Assembly (NCBI GenBank): GCA_015489295.1
Contig: WGAB01000111.1
Coordinates: 1 to 18,621, forward strand
Source: Caldifarciminota bacterium
Lineage (GTDB): Bacteria; WOR-3; Hydrothermia; WGAB01
DNA length: 18,621 nt
Direction of reading: 5' to 3'
The notes under the pieces were generated by a model that saw only the letters and a list, made by a program, of their open reading frames with translations, did not search any database and was not told the origin of the DNA. Positions 1-5,355 of the stretch are shown in pieces. Both the position numbers and the translations under genes were made by a program. Position 1 is the first letter of the stretch. Each line of letters starts with the position of its first letter.

Positions 1-393
1 GACGGGCACGCCGGCCTTCAGGGCCCGCTGGCGGGCCTGGAGTTTGTCGCCGGTAACCTCCATGGCCTCCGGGTTGGGGCCGATGAACACAAGGCCGGCC
101 TCCTGCACCCGCCGGGCGAACTCGGCGTTTTCCGAAAGGAAGCCGTAGCCCGGGTGGATGGCCTGGGCACCGGTTTCGCGGGCCGCCTGGATCAGACGAT
201 CCATGTTCAGGTAACTCTGGCTGGACTCGGCGGGCCCGATGGGCACGGCGTAATCGGCGGTGAGCACATGGAGGGCCTGGCGGTCGGCCTCGGAATACAC
301 GGCCACGCTCTGGATTCCCAGTTCCCGCAGGGTTCGGGCGATGCGGACCGCGATTTCGCCCCGGTTGGCGATGAGTACGCGCTGAAATTCCAT
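1..393 (-). CDS. accC: Biotin carboxylase (acetyl-CoA carboxylase subunit), N-terminal part, 3' end outside window
   Basis: The 131 visible residues are the N-terminal domain of a biotin carboxylase, the ATP-dependent enzyme that carboxylates biotin for acetyl-CoA or related acyl-CoA carboxylases. The family signatures are MEFQRVLIANRGEIAVRIAR at the start, then HPGYGFLSENAEFA and FIGPNPEAMEVTGDK, leading into the ATP-grasp region, which lies outside the window. The ATG at 393 is supported by a GGGAGG ribosome site (406-401) seven bases upstream. A TACAAT box on the minus strand (421-416) could be a -10, but no good -35 is seen. No accB-like gene lies directly upstream, where 543 bp of non-coding DNA is found instead, so the gene is not in the usual accB-accC arrangement. 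It could equally be the biotin carboxylase subunit of a propionyl-CoA or pyruvate carboxylase. The family call is very safe; the exact substrate is not determined. Confidence 0.94.
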   Translation of the reverse strand, partial: MEFQRVLIANRGEIAVRIARTLRELGIQSVAVYSEADRQALHVLTADYAVPIGPAESSQSYLNMDRLIQAARETGAQAIHPGYGFLSENAEFARRVQEAGLVFIGPNPEAMEVTGDKLQARQRALKAGVPV

Positions 394-490
394 GGAGACG
401 CCTCCCAGAGCCGCAATTGTACAGTGGCCCGCCGCTTCCCGAAACCGCCTTTCGGAAACGCGTCTCCGGTGGATTTTCCGTAGGGGAACC

Positions 491-573
491 GGCATGGCCG
501 CTGAAGCGGCTCCTACCCGGGGGATGCTTGGAGGCTGTAATTCCTACACCGTAGGAGCGGCTTTAGCCGCGAC
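491..573. repeat. REP-like inverted pair, copy A
   Basis: The left arm GCCGCTGAAGCGGCTCCTAC (497-516) and right arm GTAGGAGCGGCTTTAGCCGC (551-570) are near-perfect inverted copies separated by 34 bp. Each arm is itself a small hairpin (GCCGC-TGAA-GCGGC and GCGGC-TTTA-GCCGC). The right arm closely resembles the core of REP elements known from pseudomonads and xanthomonads. This comparison is from memory and was not searched. Confidence 0.85.
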
Positions 574-644
574 AACTCAAATCGCTCGTTGAGGAGGAAG
601 AAGGTTATGGTGTAACACCTCAGCGGCGGATTCCGGGCCCAAAC

Positions 645-673
645 CGTCCCCGCCCCGGGTGGGCGGGGATTGA
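645..673. repeat. Duplicated hairpin-forming block, copy 1
   Basis: This 29-base block recurs at 789-817 with 26 of 29 bases identical, each time on the right-hand side of a REP-like pair. It contains a perfect 8-bp hairpin: CCCCGCCC (648-655), loop CGGGT, then GGGCGGGG (661-668). No T-run follows on either strand, so it does not look like an intrinsic terminator. Confidence 0.75.
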
Positions 674-686
674 GGGGGGTTTCAGA

Positions 687-704
687 GCGGTGCCGAGGCA
701 CCGC
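687..704. repeat. Perfect hairpin GCGGTGCC-GA-GGCACCGC
   Basis: An 8-bp perfect inverted repeat with a 2-base centre lies just before REP-like copy B. There is no T-run next to it. Its function is unknown. Confidence 0.7.
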
Positions 705-712
705 ACGCCAGG

Positions 713-780
713 GGCATCGCCGCTGAAGCGGCTCCTACATGGATCTGGACACCCTCTGTAGGAGCGGCTTTAGCCGCGAC
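713..780. repeat. REP-like inverted pair, copy B
   Basis: This is a second copy of the pair at 491-573. The left segment (713-738) matches 491-516 at 25 of 26 bases, and the right segment (758-780) is identical to 551-573 over 23 bases. The spacer between the arms is 19 bp here and unrelated to copy A, so only the arms are conserved. Confidence 0.85.
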
Positions 781-788
781 CTTGCATT

Positions 789-817
789 CGTCCTCGCTCC
801 GGGTGGGTGGGGATTGA
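789..817. repeat. Duplicated hairpin-forming block, copy 2
   Basis: This copy differs from 645-673 by three C-to-T changes. In an RNA read from the plus strand the stem still pairs through G-U wobbles; on the minus strand the same changes give A-C mismatches. Its 3' end overlaps the first of the two operator-like palindromes. Confidence 0.7.
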
Positions 818-836
818 CCAGTACCCTGGACGATTC
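811..836. promoter_or_regulatory. Operator-like palindrome, degenerate copy
   Basis: This 26-base site matches the perfect palindrome at 844-869 at 21 of 26 positions, in the same orientation, with the start points 33 bp apart (about three helical turns). The shared core is CCAGTAC-CTGGAC. It is read as a weaker copy of the same protein-binding site. Confidence 0.6.
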
Positions 837-843
837 CCTTGCA

Positions 844-869
844 GAATGGTCCAGTACACTGGACCATTC
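844..869. promoter_or_regulatory. Operator-like perfect palindrome, 12-bp arms
   Basis: The arms GAATGGTCCAGT and ACTGGACCATTC are perfect reverse complements around a 2-base centre (AC). Length, symmetry and tandem repetition fit a dimeric transcription factor site, and the TGGTC-GACCA ends recall GntR-family operators. It lies about 450 bp upstream of the biotin carboxylase start and about 70 bp beyond the stop of the oxidase-like gene. The regulated gene is not certain, and no clear promoter is seen beside it. Confidence 0.65.
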
Positions 870-936
870 GGGCCTTAGGGGCGGAAGGTGTTGTCCCTTC
901 TGGTACTGGGCCCTAGCCCGGGAGATGCGGGAACCT

Positions 937-1371
937 TCAGGTGCGGCGGGAGGAGCCAGGGGCGCGGACCCGCTGGAGGATGAGGTAGACGAAGTAAAAG
1001 AAGCCGAGGATTTCCAGGGAAACCCCTAAGACACCGATCCAGTAGAGGGTGGGCGAGGTCAGGCTCCAGGGCTCGGCCAGGGAACGCAGCACCACCCCCA
1101 GGTTGAAGATGACAAACAGGGTGAGCCCCTGGGATTCCGGGGTCCAGTACGGCGGTTCCTTCCGCCGGGGAAACATCCACAGGGCCACGGCCATAACGAC
1201 CTGCATGACCGCGCCCACCAGGATCAGGTGCACGTGGGTGGTGTACAGGCGGTAGGTCCACCCCAGGCCTGGAACCCCCTGGTCCAGGTACATGAGCAGC
1301 CCCAGGAGGATCCCCACCAGGAGATATAGCAGGGAAGCCCGGAGCATCCACCGCTGATACCGGAACTTCAT
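937..1371 (-). CDS. Small four-helix membrane protein resembling heme-copper oxidase subunit I
   Basis: This 144-residue protein has four predicted membrane helices (about 12-28, 47-68, 82-98 and 110-133). The segment THVHLILVGAVMQVVMAVAL (45-64) followed by WMFPRR resembles the first histidine-bearing helix of cbb3/NorB-type subunit I, with His46 and His48 as candidate heme or metal ligands. It is far too short to be a working oxidase subunit, which has at least 12 helices. It fits the short stand-alone subunit-I-like proteins seen in many genomes, whose role is unknown. The ATG at 1371 is chosen because the hydrophobic protein begins there; the open frame runs further upstream into the DUF2231 gene on the other strand. 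A minus-strand TACAAT box (1386-1381) lies only nine bases before the ATG, suggesting a very short or absent leader. The gene is divergent from the DUF2231-like gene. Confidence 0.8.
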   Translation of the reverse strand: MKFRYQRWMLRASLLYLLVGILLGLLMYLDQGVPGLGWTYRLYTTHVHLILVGAVMQVVMAVALWMFPRRKEPPYWTPESQGLTLFVIFNLGVVLRSLAEPWSLTSPTLYWIGVLGVSLEILGFFYFVYLILQRVRAPGSSRRT

Positions 1372-1391
1372 GGCCCCTTCATTGTACGGGC

Positions 1392-1420
1392 TTGCCCGGG
1401 GTTCCGTTTTACTATATGAT
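1392..1420 (+). promoter_or_regulatory. Sigma-70-type promoter of the DUF2231-like gene
   Basis: A TTGCCC -35 (1392-1397), a 17-bp spacer and a TATGAT -10 (1415-1420) lie in the divergent gap. The predicted start at about 1427 leaves a leader of about 15 bases before the GTG at 1442. Confidence 0.65.
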
Positions 1421-1441
1421 TTAGTGGATAGGAGGTGTCCT

Positions 1442-1948
1442 GTGCGTGGACTTGTGCTGATTCTGGTGTTGTTCCTTGCTGTGCCGGCCCTGGCGCATAC
1501 GCCGGAGCCCCCATCCCCGTCGGCATCGGTGGAGACCGAGGAAGCGCCTTCGCCAGGGGTGATGGCCGCCCTGCTGGGGCATCCCCACAACAAGCTGGTG
1601 CACTTTCCGGTGGCCATCGCCTTTGTGGCCTTCCTCTTTTCGCTCCTGATGCTGCGCTTGGAGTCCTTTGAGACACCGCTGAAGGTCCTGGTGCTGCTCG
1701 GGTTCCTGGCCGCCGTAGCCGCCGTCTTGGCCGGAGAAAGCCAGAAGGCAACGATCCTCCAGCCCTCTCTGCGCCCGGTGCTCCAGGTACACGAGCTTCT
1801 GGGCTGGAGCATCGCTACGGTTTACGGGATCTGGACCCTGCTCGCCTTTCGGAACCTGTCCCGCCGCTGGCACTGGGTCTTTGGGCTCCTCGTGGTGCTC
1901 CTCGTGTCGGTGGCGGGCTTTTTAGGGGGCCGGATGGCCCATCCATGA
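1442..1948 (+). CDS. DUF2231-like membrane protein with signal sequence
   Basis: This 168-residue protein has an N-terminal signal or anchor (1-18, ending PALA), a Pro/Glu-rich linker (20-40) and then four hydrophobic segments. GHPHNKLVHFPVAIA (46-60) and the later VHELLGWSIA (116-125) match the DUF2231 pattern of an HP-x-LVHFP helix and a second helix with a conserved His. The C-terminal LGGRMAHP resembles the family's usual LGG ending but stops early. His54 and His117 are candidate heme or metal ligands, though the family has no established biochemical role. The GTG at 1442 is chosen because AGGAGG (1430-1435) sits six bases upstream; an in-frame ATG at 1370 would place the promoter inside the gene. 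The Met-rich protein follows 40 bp downstream and is probably co-transcribed. Confidence 0.88.
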   Translation: MRGLVLILVLFLAVPALAHTPEPPSPSASVETEEAPSPGVMAALLGHPHNKLVHFPVAIAFVAFLFSLLMLRLESFETPLKVLVLLGFLAAVAAVLAGESQKATILQPSLRPVLQVHELLGWSIATVYGIWTLLAFRNLSRRWHWVFGLLVVLLVSVAGFLGGRMAHP

Positions 1949-1988
1949 AACCATGAACTACGGTTGAACCTAACCAAAGGAGGTAACC

Positions 1989-2573
1989 ATGAAGCGCCGC
2001 AAAACCTTGAGCCTGATGCTGGGGCTGGTGCTTGTGCTCGGTTCGGCTGCCACCCTCAGGGCCCAGGGAATGCCCATGGGTTCCATGGGCTCAAGCCAGG
2101 GGGAGGGCCAGGGCATGATGATGCCAGGGATGATGCAGGGGCGGATGGGTATGGGGATGGGCATGGGCATGATGCACGGGCCCATGATGGGGATGCACGG
2201 AGGGATGATGGAACCGGGTACCCACCTGCTCCATCTTCTCCGGAAGGCCCGGGCCACGGCCACGGGTGAAACCGCCCAGAAGTTGCTGCAGCTGGAAGAC
2301 CGGTACTACGAAAAAATCCTGAGGCAGCAGACCGATGTCCGGGTGGCCCAACACCGGTTCTTCCGCCTGCTCCAGGACCCCGAGGCCTCGGACCGGGACC
2401 TTCAAAAGGCCCACCAGGCGCTGATGGACAAGAAGGCCGCTCTGGCCCAGACCTGCTTCCAGGGCATGCTGGAACTCCGAAACATCCTGGGAGCCGAGGC
2501 CTTTGCAAACCTCTTTGCCATGCCCATGGGGATGGGGTCCGGGATGCATCGAGGCATGATGGCACCCCAGTAA
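1989..2573 (+). CDS. Met/His-rich periplasmic Spy/CpxP-like protein
   Basis: This is a 194-residue exported protein with signal peptide 1-25 (cleavage after LRA). A glycine/methionine-rich stretch (26-74) contains 19 Met and two His in patterns such as MGMGMGMGMMHGP. An amphipathic helical region (78-172) with the LLRKA and RYYEKILRQQ style of LTxxQ-family periplasmic chaperones (Spy, CpxP, ZraP) follows. A second short Met-rich tail (178-191) includes MPMGMGSGMHRGMM. Met-rich repeats of this type bind Cu(I) in periplasmic copper proteins, so copper or other soft-metal handling is inferred. The helical part lacks a clear LTxxQ motif, so the chaperone link is tentative. The start is supported by a perfect AAAGGAGGT. 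It is likely co-transcribed with the DUF2231-like gene and ends before a strong terminator. Confidence 0.87.
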   Translation: MKRRKTLSLMLGLVLVLGSAATLRAQGMPMGSMGSSQGEGQGMMMPGMMQGRMGMGMGMGMMHGPMMGMHGGMMEPGTHLLHLLRKARATATGETAQKLLQLEDRYYEKILRQQTDVRVAQHRFFRLLQDPEASDRDLQKAHQALMDKKAALAQTCFQGMLELRNILGAEAFANLFAMPMGMGSGMHRGMMAPQ

Positions 2574-2595
2574 CCTCCCCCTCCCGACGGTCCCG

Positions 2596-2637
2596 CAGGC
2601 GTCCGAATTCCCCGGGGAATTCGGACGCCTGTTTTTT
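2596..2637 (+). terminator. Intrinsic terminator after the Met-rich protein gene
   Basis: A perfect 18-bp inverted repeat (2596-2631) without a separate loop base, centred on CCCCGGGG with GAATTC in both arms, is followed at once by six Ts (2632-2637). The T-run is on the plus side only, so it acts for the plus-strand operon. Confidence 0.93.
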
Positions 2638-2676
2638 GACGCTGCCCGAATTTGCCGGGCTGTCTCCGGCGGTTTC

Positions 2677-2705
2677 TTGACGCCCCTTTTCCACCCGCGT
2701 ATGCT
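2677..2705 (+). promoter_or_regulatory. Sigma-70-type promoter of the lipoprotein-barrel-lipase operon
   Basis: TTGACG (2677-2682), a 17-bp spacer and TATGCT (2700-2705) form a good promoter just after the terminator. Transcription would start near 2712, leaving a leader of about 15 bases that is mostly ribosome-binding site. Confidence 0.75.
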
Positions 2706-2726
2706 TGGGAAAACAAGGAGGTAAAG

Positions 2727-3785
2727 ATGAGGTCTTTTCTCCTGTGGGGTTTGTTGGTGGCCCTGTGGACCGCTGGATGCGGTGGACCGGGCGCCCTGAC
2801 GGTGGCCGTGGTTTCCGATCCCCAGGATCCCCATTCAGCGGCCTTTCTGAGGGGCGTGCAGGCAGCCCTCCAGGAAGCCCGGGGCCAGGAGGGGGCTTCC
2901 AGGGTCCAAACCGTGGAACTTCGGCCCCAGGAACTGGCCCGGCGTCTGGCCGAGGTTAGCGTGGTGCTGGCGGGCCCGATGGACCTTTCGGACCTTCGGG
3001 CGCTGCTCGTGCTCTGCGAAACCCAGAAGAAGCCTGTAATTGTGGGAGCCAACCACACCCTGGACCTCGCGCCCTTTCCCCAGGCCTGGCGGGTGCCCAT
3101 CAACGGCGATTACCTCGCCAATGCAGCCGTGTTCTTTGCCGTGAAAATGCTGAAGAAGGAGCGCCTGGCCGCGGTGGGCGACCGCGAGAATCCGGAATCC
3201 CGCCTGATGCTGGCCGACCTTCGGCGGTACCTGAAGGCCTACCGGGTGAAGGATTCCCTTCGGGTGCTTTCTCCCCAGGTCCTGCAGGACCGTCGGGGCC
3301 TCCGCCGGTGGCTTCGGAAGACCCGGCCCCAGGTGGTGTTCCTGGTCCTGGAACCCGAGGCGGCCGACTCGGCCCTGGCCCGGCTGCGGGAGGCCGGGTT
3401 CCGGGGCGCGGTGGTCGGGTTTCACGAGTGGGTTCCCCAGAACCCCCGGGGTGCGGTGTACCGGGTCACCGATTTCTGCGCGGCCGCGCCGGAGGTGCAA
3501 CCCTTTGTCCAGAAGTATAGCCAGGCCACCGGCACAATCCCCGGCCTGTGTGACGCCCTGGGCTACGACGCCATGAACCTGATCCTGGCCGTGGCCCGCC
3601 AGCTGGAAACCCCGTCGCCGGAGTATTTCATGGCCCGATTGCGGACCGTCGAAGTTCCGGGTGTCACGGGTCGACTGGAATACGGAACCTCCCACGATCC
3701 CCTCGGCAAACGGCCGTACATCGTGCAGTACACCTCCGAAGGGGTCAAAGTGGTGGCCCGTCCGGCCGTGTCGCCTTTCCGGTAA
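2727..3785 (+). CDS. Orphan ABC-type (branched-chain amino acid family) substrate-binding lipoprotein
   Basis: This 352-residue protein has an N-terminal lipoprotein signal with the modified Cys at 18 (LWTAGC; Thr at -3 is unusual). It then follows the two-lobe periplasmic binding protein type I fold: ALTVAVVSDPQDPHSAAFLR (23-42), the hinge segment WRVPINGDYLANAAVFFAV (121-139), QVVFLVLEPEAADS (202-215) and GYDAMNLILAVARQL (279-293). It closes with PGVTGRLEYG (311-320) and a HDP-GKRPYIVQY tail typical of Peripla_BP_6 members. Length is normal once lipidated. No permease or ATPase gene is in the window, so it is either a binding protein for a transporter elsewhere or a surface or sensory binding protein. 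The ATG at 2727 has AAGGAGGT upstream and lies after the promoter. The barrel-like gene follows two bases after the stop. The ligand cannot be predicted. Confidence 0.88.
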   Translation: MRSFLLWGLLVALWTAGCGGPGALTVAVVSDPQDPHSAAFLRGVQAALQEARGQEGASRVQTVELRPQELARRLAEVSVVLAGPMDLSDLRALLVLCETQKKPVIVGANHTLDLAPFPQAWRVPINGDYLANAAVFFAVKMLKKERLAAVGDRENPESRLMLADLRRYLKAYRVKDSLRVLSPQVLQDRRGLRRWLRKTRPQVVFLVLEPEAADSALARLREAGFRGAVVGFHEWVPQNPRGAVYRVTDFCAAAPEVQPFVQKYSQATGTIPGLCDALGYDAMNLILAVARQLETPSPEYFMARLRTVEVPGVTGRLEYGTSHDPLGKRPYIVQYTSEGVKVVARPAVSPFR

Positions 3786-3787
3786 GC

Positions 3788-4495
3788 ATGCTGGCCTTGG
3801 CAGCCCTGGTGCTGCTGGCAGGAGGGGTGGAGATGCCACCCCTGGTACCCGGCCAGTGGATTTCTTCGCCCTTTCTTGCCAGGGAAGGGGTGTGGCTGCC
3901 GGGTGCCGGAGAACTTCAGGTCTACGCCTTTGCCGTGAATCCCTATGGTTTCCCCGGGCTCCGGTTTCTGGGAGCTGGCATCCGGAGGGGAGCGTGGGCC
4001 CTGGCTTTCCGCCAGTACGGCAACGAACTGTACCGCCACTTCCGGGTAAATCTGGCGGTGCCCGTGCCAAACCTCGGGGTTCTGGGCCTGGGTGTGGAGA
4101 GCCTGCGGTTTGGCACCATGCCCGCTGGTGGGTTCTGGCTGGAGGCCGGCACCGAGGTCTTTCGGGGCGCTGACGCCGAACTCCAGGCCTCCGGCTGGCT
4201 CCATGCCCTGGAACACGGGTACCGCTGGGTGGGCACCCGACTGGTGGGGGTTTGGCGTGGAGACCCGGAGGTCCGGGTGTCCTTGGACCTGGAGCCCGGG
4301 CAGCCGGTGGTGCTGGCCGTGGATCTTCAACCGTCGGTGCATCGCCTGGTTACCCTGCGCATCGGGTATCGCTCGTTTCCCCGGTTGGTTGCCCTGTCCC
4401 TGGGGCTCCGGAGCCAACCCTCGGTGGTGTACGGGGTGGCCTATCATCCGGAACTGCAGCTCAGCCACGGGATCGCTGTCGTGTGGGGGATATGA
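3788..4495 (+). CDS. Small exported barrel-like protein, PorV/PorQ-like
   Basis: This 235-residue protein has a short hydrophobic signal (1-14). After it the chain is rich in alternating polar and hydrophobic strands with many Gly, Tyr and Trp and has no long hydrophobic helix. The pattern (FPGLRFLGAGIRRGAWALAF, LVGVWRGDPEVRVSLDLEPG) and the ending YHPELQLSHGIAVVWGI resemble small outer-membrane barrels such as PorV/PorQ-type proteins of Bacteroidetes relatives. This is a pattern judgement without a diagnostic motif. The gene starts two bases after the lipoprotein stop with no clear ribosome site, so translational coupling is likely, and it overlaps the patatin gene by ATGA. Its function is unknown; a surface partner for the lipoprotein or lipase is the natural guess. 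Confidence 0.8.
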   Translation: MLALAALVLLAGGVEMPPLVPGQWISSPFLAREGVWLPGAGELQVYAFAVNPYGFPGLRFLGAGIRRGAWALAFRQYGNELYRHFRVNLAVPVPNLGVLGLGVESLRFGTMPAGGFWLEAGTEVFRGADAELQASGWLHALEHGYRWVGTRLVGVWRGDPEVRVSLDLEPGQPVVLAVDLQPSVHRLVTLRIGYRSFPRLVALSLGLRSQPSVVYGVAYHPELQLSHGIAVVWGI

Positions 4496-5355
4496 AGAAG
4501 TGGACCCTGGTTCTCGGTGGTGGAGCGGCCCGCGGACTGGCCCACATCGGGGTGCTCAAGGTTCTGGAAGCGGAGGGTCTCGTGCCCTCTGCCATCCTGG
4601 GCACCAGCATGGGCGCCGTGGTGGGAGCCCTGTATGCCGCCGGGCTTTCGGCCCGGCATCTGGAATCCCTCGCCCTCTCGTTGAAGCCCTTGGATCTGTT
4701 GCAGCGGTTCCTGCGGTTCCCGGGCCTTCAGGGGCTCCTGGATTCGCGCCATATCGAAACCTTTGTGCGGGAAGTGGCGTCGGTGCATCGCCTGGAGGAA
4801 TGCCGGATCCCGGTGGCGGTCACCACGGTTTCCCTGCACCGGGCGGAGGAATGGGTGTTGACCCGGGGCGACCTGGCCCGGGCGGTACGGGCCTCCTCGG
4901 CCATCCCCGGTGTGTTCTCGCCGGTACCCTATGGCAGCGATTTCCTGGTGGACGGGGGTGTTCTGGATCCGGTGCCCGTGCGGGCGGCGCATCGCCTGGG
5001 CCATGAGCCCTTTGTGGCCGTCAATGTGCTGGGGCGCCCCCGGGAGGCTCCGGTGGTGCGGCATCTGGCCGAAGACGCCGAAGCGCCTGTCCGGTCGTTT
5101 TCCCTTTTGCGGTGGCTGCGCTCCGGCGAGCAGAACCGCGTGGTGGGCTTGAGCCTGATGCTGGACGCCCTGTTGGTGATGCAGCAGGGGATGATCGCCG
5201 AGGCCCTCCGACTCCATCCCCCTGCCGTTCTGCTGGAACCCAAGGTGGCCCACCTGCGAGGCTACGATTTCCACCGCGCTGCCGAGGCGATCCAGGCCGG
5301 CGAGGCCGAGGCCCGGCGGAACCTGGCCCGTTTGCGGAAACTGGCGGAAGGCTAA
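4492..5355 (+). CDS. Patatin-like phospholipase / lipid acyl hydrolase (RssA/NTE family)
   Basis: This 287-residue enzyme has all the patatin hallmarks: the oxyanion loop GGGAARG (9-15), the nucleophile elbow GTSMG (37-41, Ser39) and the DGG motif (154-156) carrying the catalytic Asp154, followed by VLDPVPV. The size and order match the bacterial RssA/YchK and NTE-like group, serine hydrolases that release fatty acids from phospholipids. No signal peptide or transporter domain is present, so the enzyme is cytoplasmic or membrane-associated. The ATG overlaps the stop of the preceding barrel-like gene (ATGA), a typical coupled operon arrangement. The stop overlaps the stop of the convergent YeeE/YedE gene by four bases (CTAA, 5352-5355). 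The family call is very secure; the substrate is unknown. Confidence 0.94.
   Translation: MKKWTLVLGGGAARGLAHIGVLKVLEAEGLVPSAILGTSMGAVVGALYAAGLSARHLESLALSLKPLDLLQRFLRFPGLQGLLDSRHIETFVREVASVHRLEECRIPVAVTTVSLHRAEEWVLTRGDLARAVRASSAIPGVFSPVPYGSDFLVDGGVLDPVPVRAAHRLGHEPFVAVNVLGRPREAPVVRHLAEDAEAPVRSFSLLRWLRSGEQNRVVGLSLMLDALLVMQQGMIAEALRLHPPAVLLEPKVAHLRGYDFHRAAEAIQAGEAEARRNLARLRKLAEG

Larger units (their letters stand above)
394..936. other. Dyad-rich non-coding island of 543 bp
   Basis: This stretch lies between the start of the biotin carboxylase gene and the 3' end of the small oxidase-like gene, both on the minus strand. I see no convincing coding sequence in any frame. It holds two REP-like inverted pairs (491-573 and 713-780), a duplicated 29-base block (645-673 and 789-817), a perfect 8-bp hairpin (687-704) and two tandem operator-like palindromes (811-836 and 844-869). 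A smaller dyad, CCGAAA-N5-TTTCGG, is at 439-455. The likely roles are biotin carboxylase promoter and leader DNA plus repeat insertions. Confidence 0.85.

Noticed and set aside
648..668. The GC-rich hairpin as an intrinsic terminator
   Set aside because: No T-run follows on either strand.
491..780. Possible CRISPR array
   Set aside because: There are only two inverted pairs with unequal spacing, not regularly spaced direct repeats, and no cas genes.
394..936. Several short open frames (60-110 codons) across the repeat island
   Set aside because: They run through REP-like arms and hairpins, lack ribosome sites and have no recognisable sequence, so they were treated as chance frames.
1370..1441. 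Upstream in-frame ATG for the DUF2231-like gene
   Set aside because: It would place the promoter inside the coding region and lose the signal peptide; the GTG at 1442 has a strong ribosome site.
2636..2664. A second TTGACG just after the terminator as a -35
   Set aside because: No -10-like hexamer occurs at 16-18 bp, and the TTGACG at 2677 has one.
2835..4070. A 411-codon minus-strand open frame opposite the lipoprotein and barrel genes
   Set aside because: The plus strand has a promoter, ribosome site, lipoprotein signal and family motifs; the minus frame has none of these.
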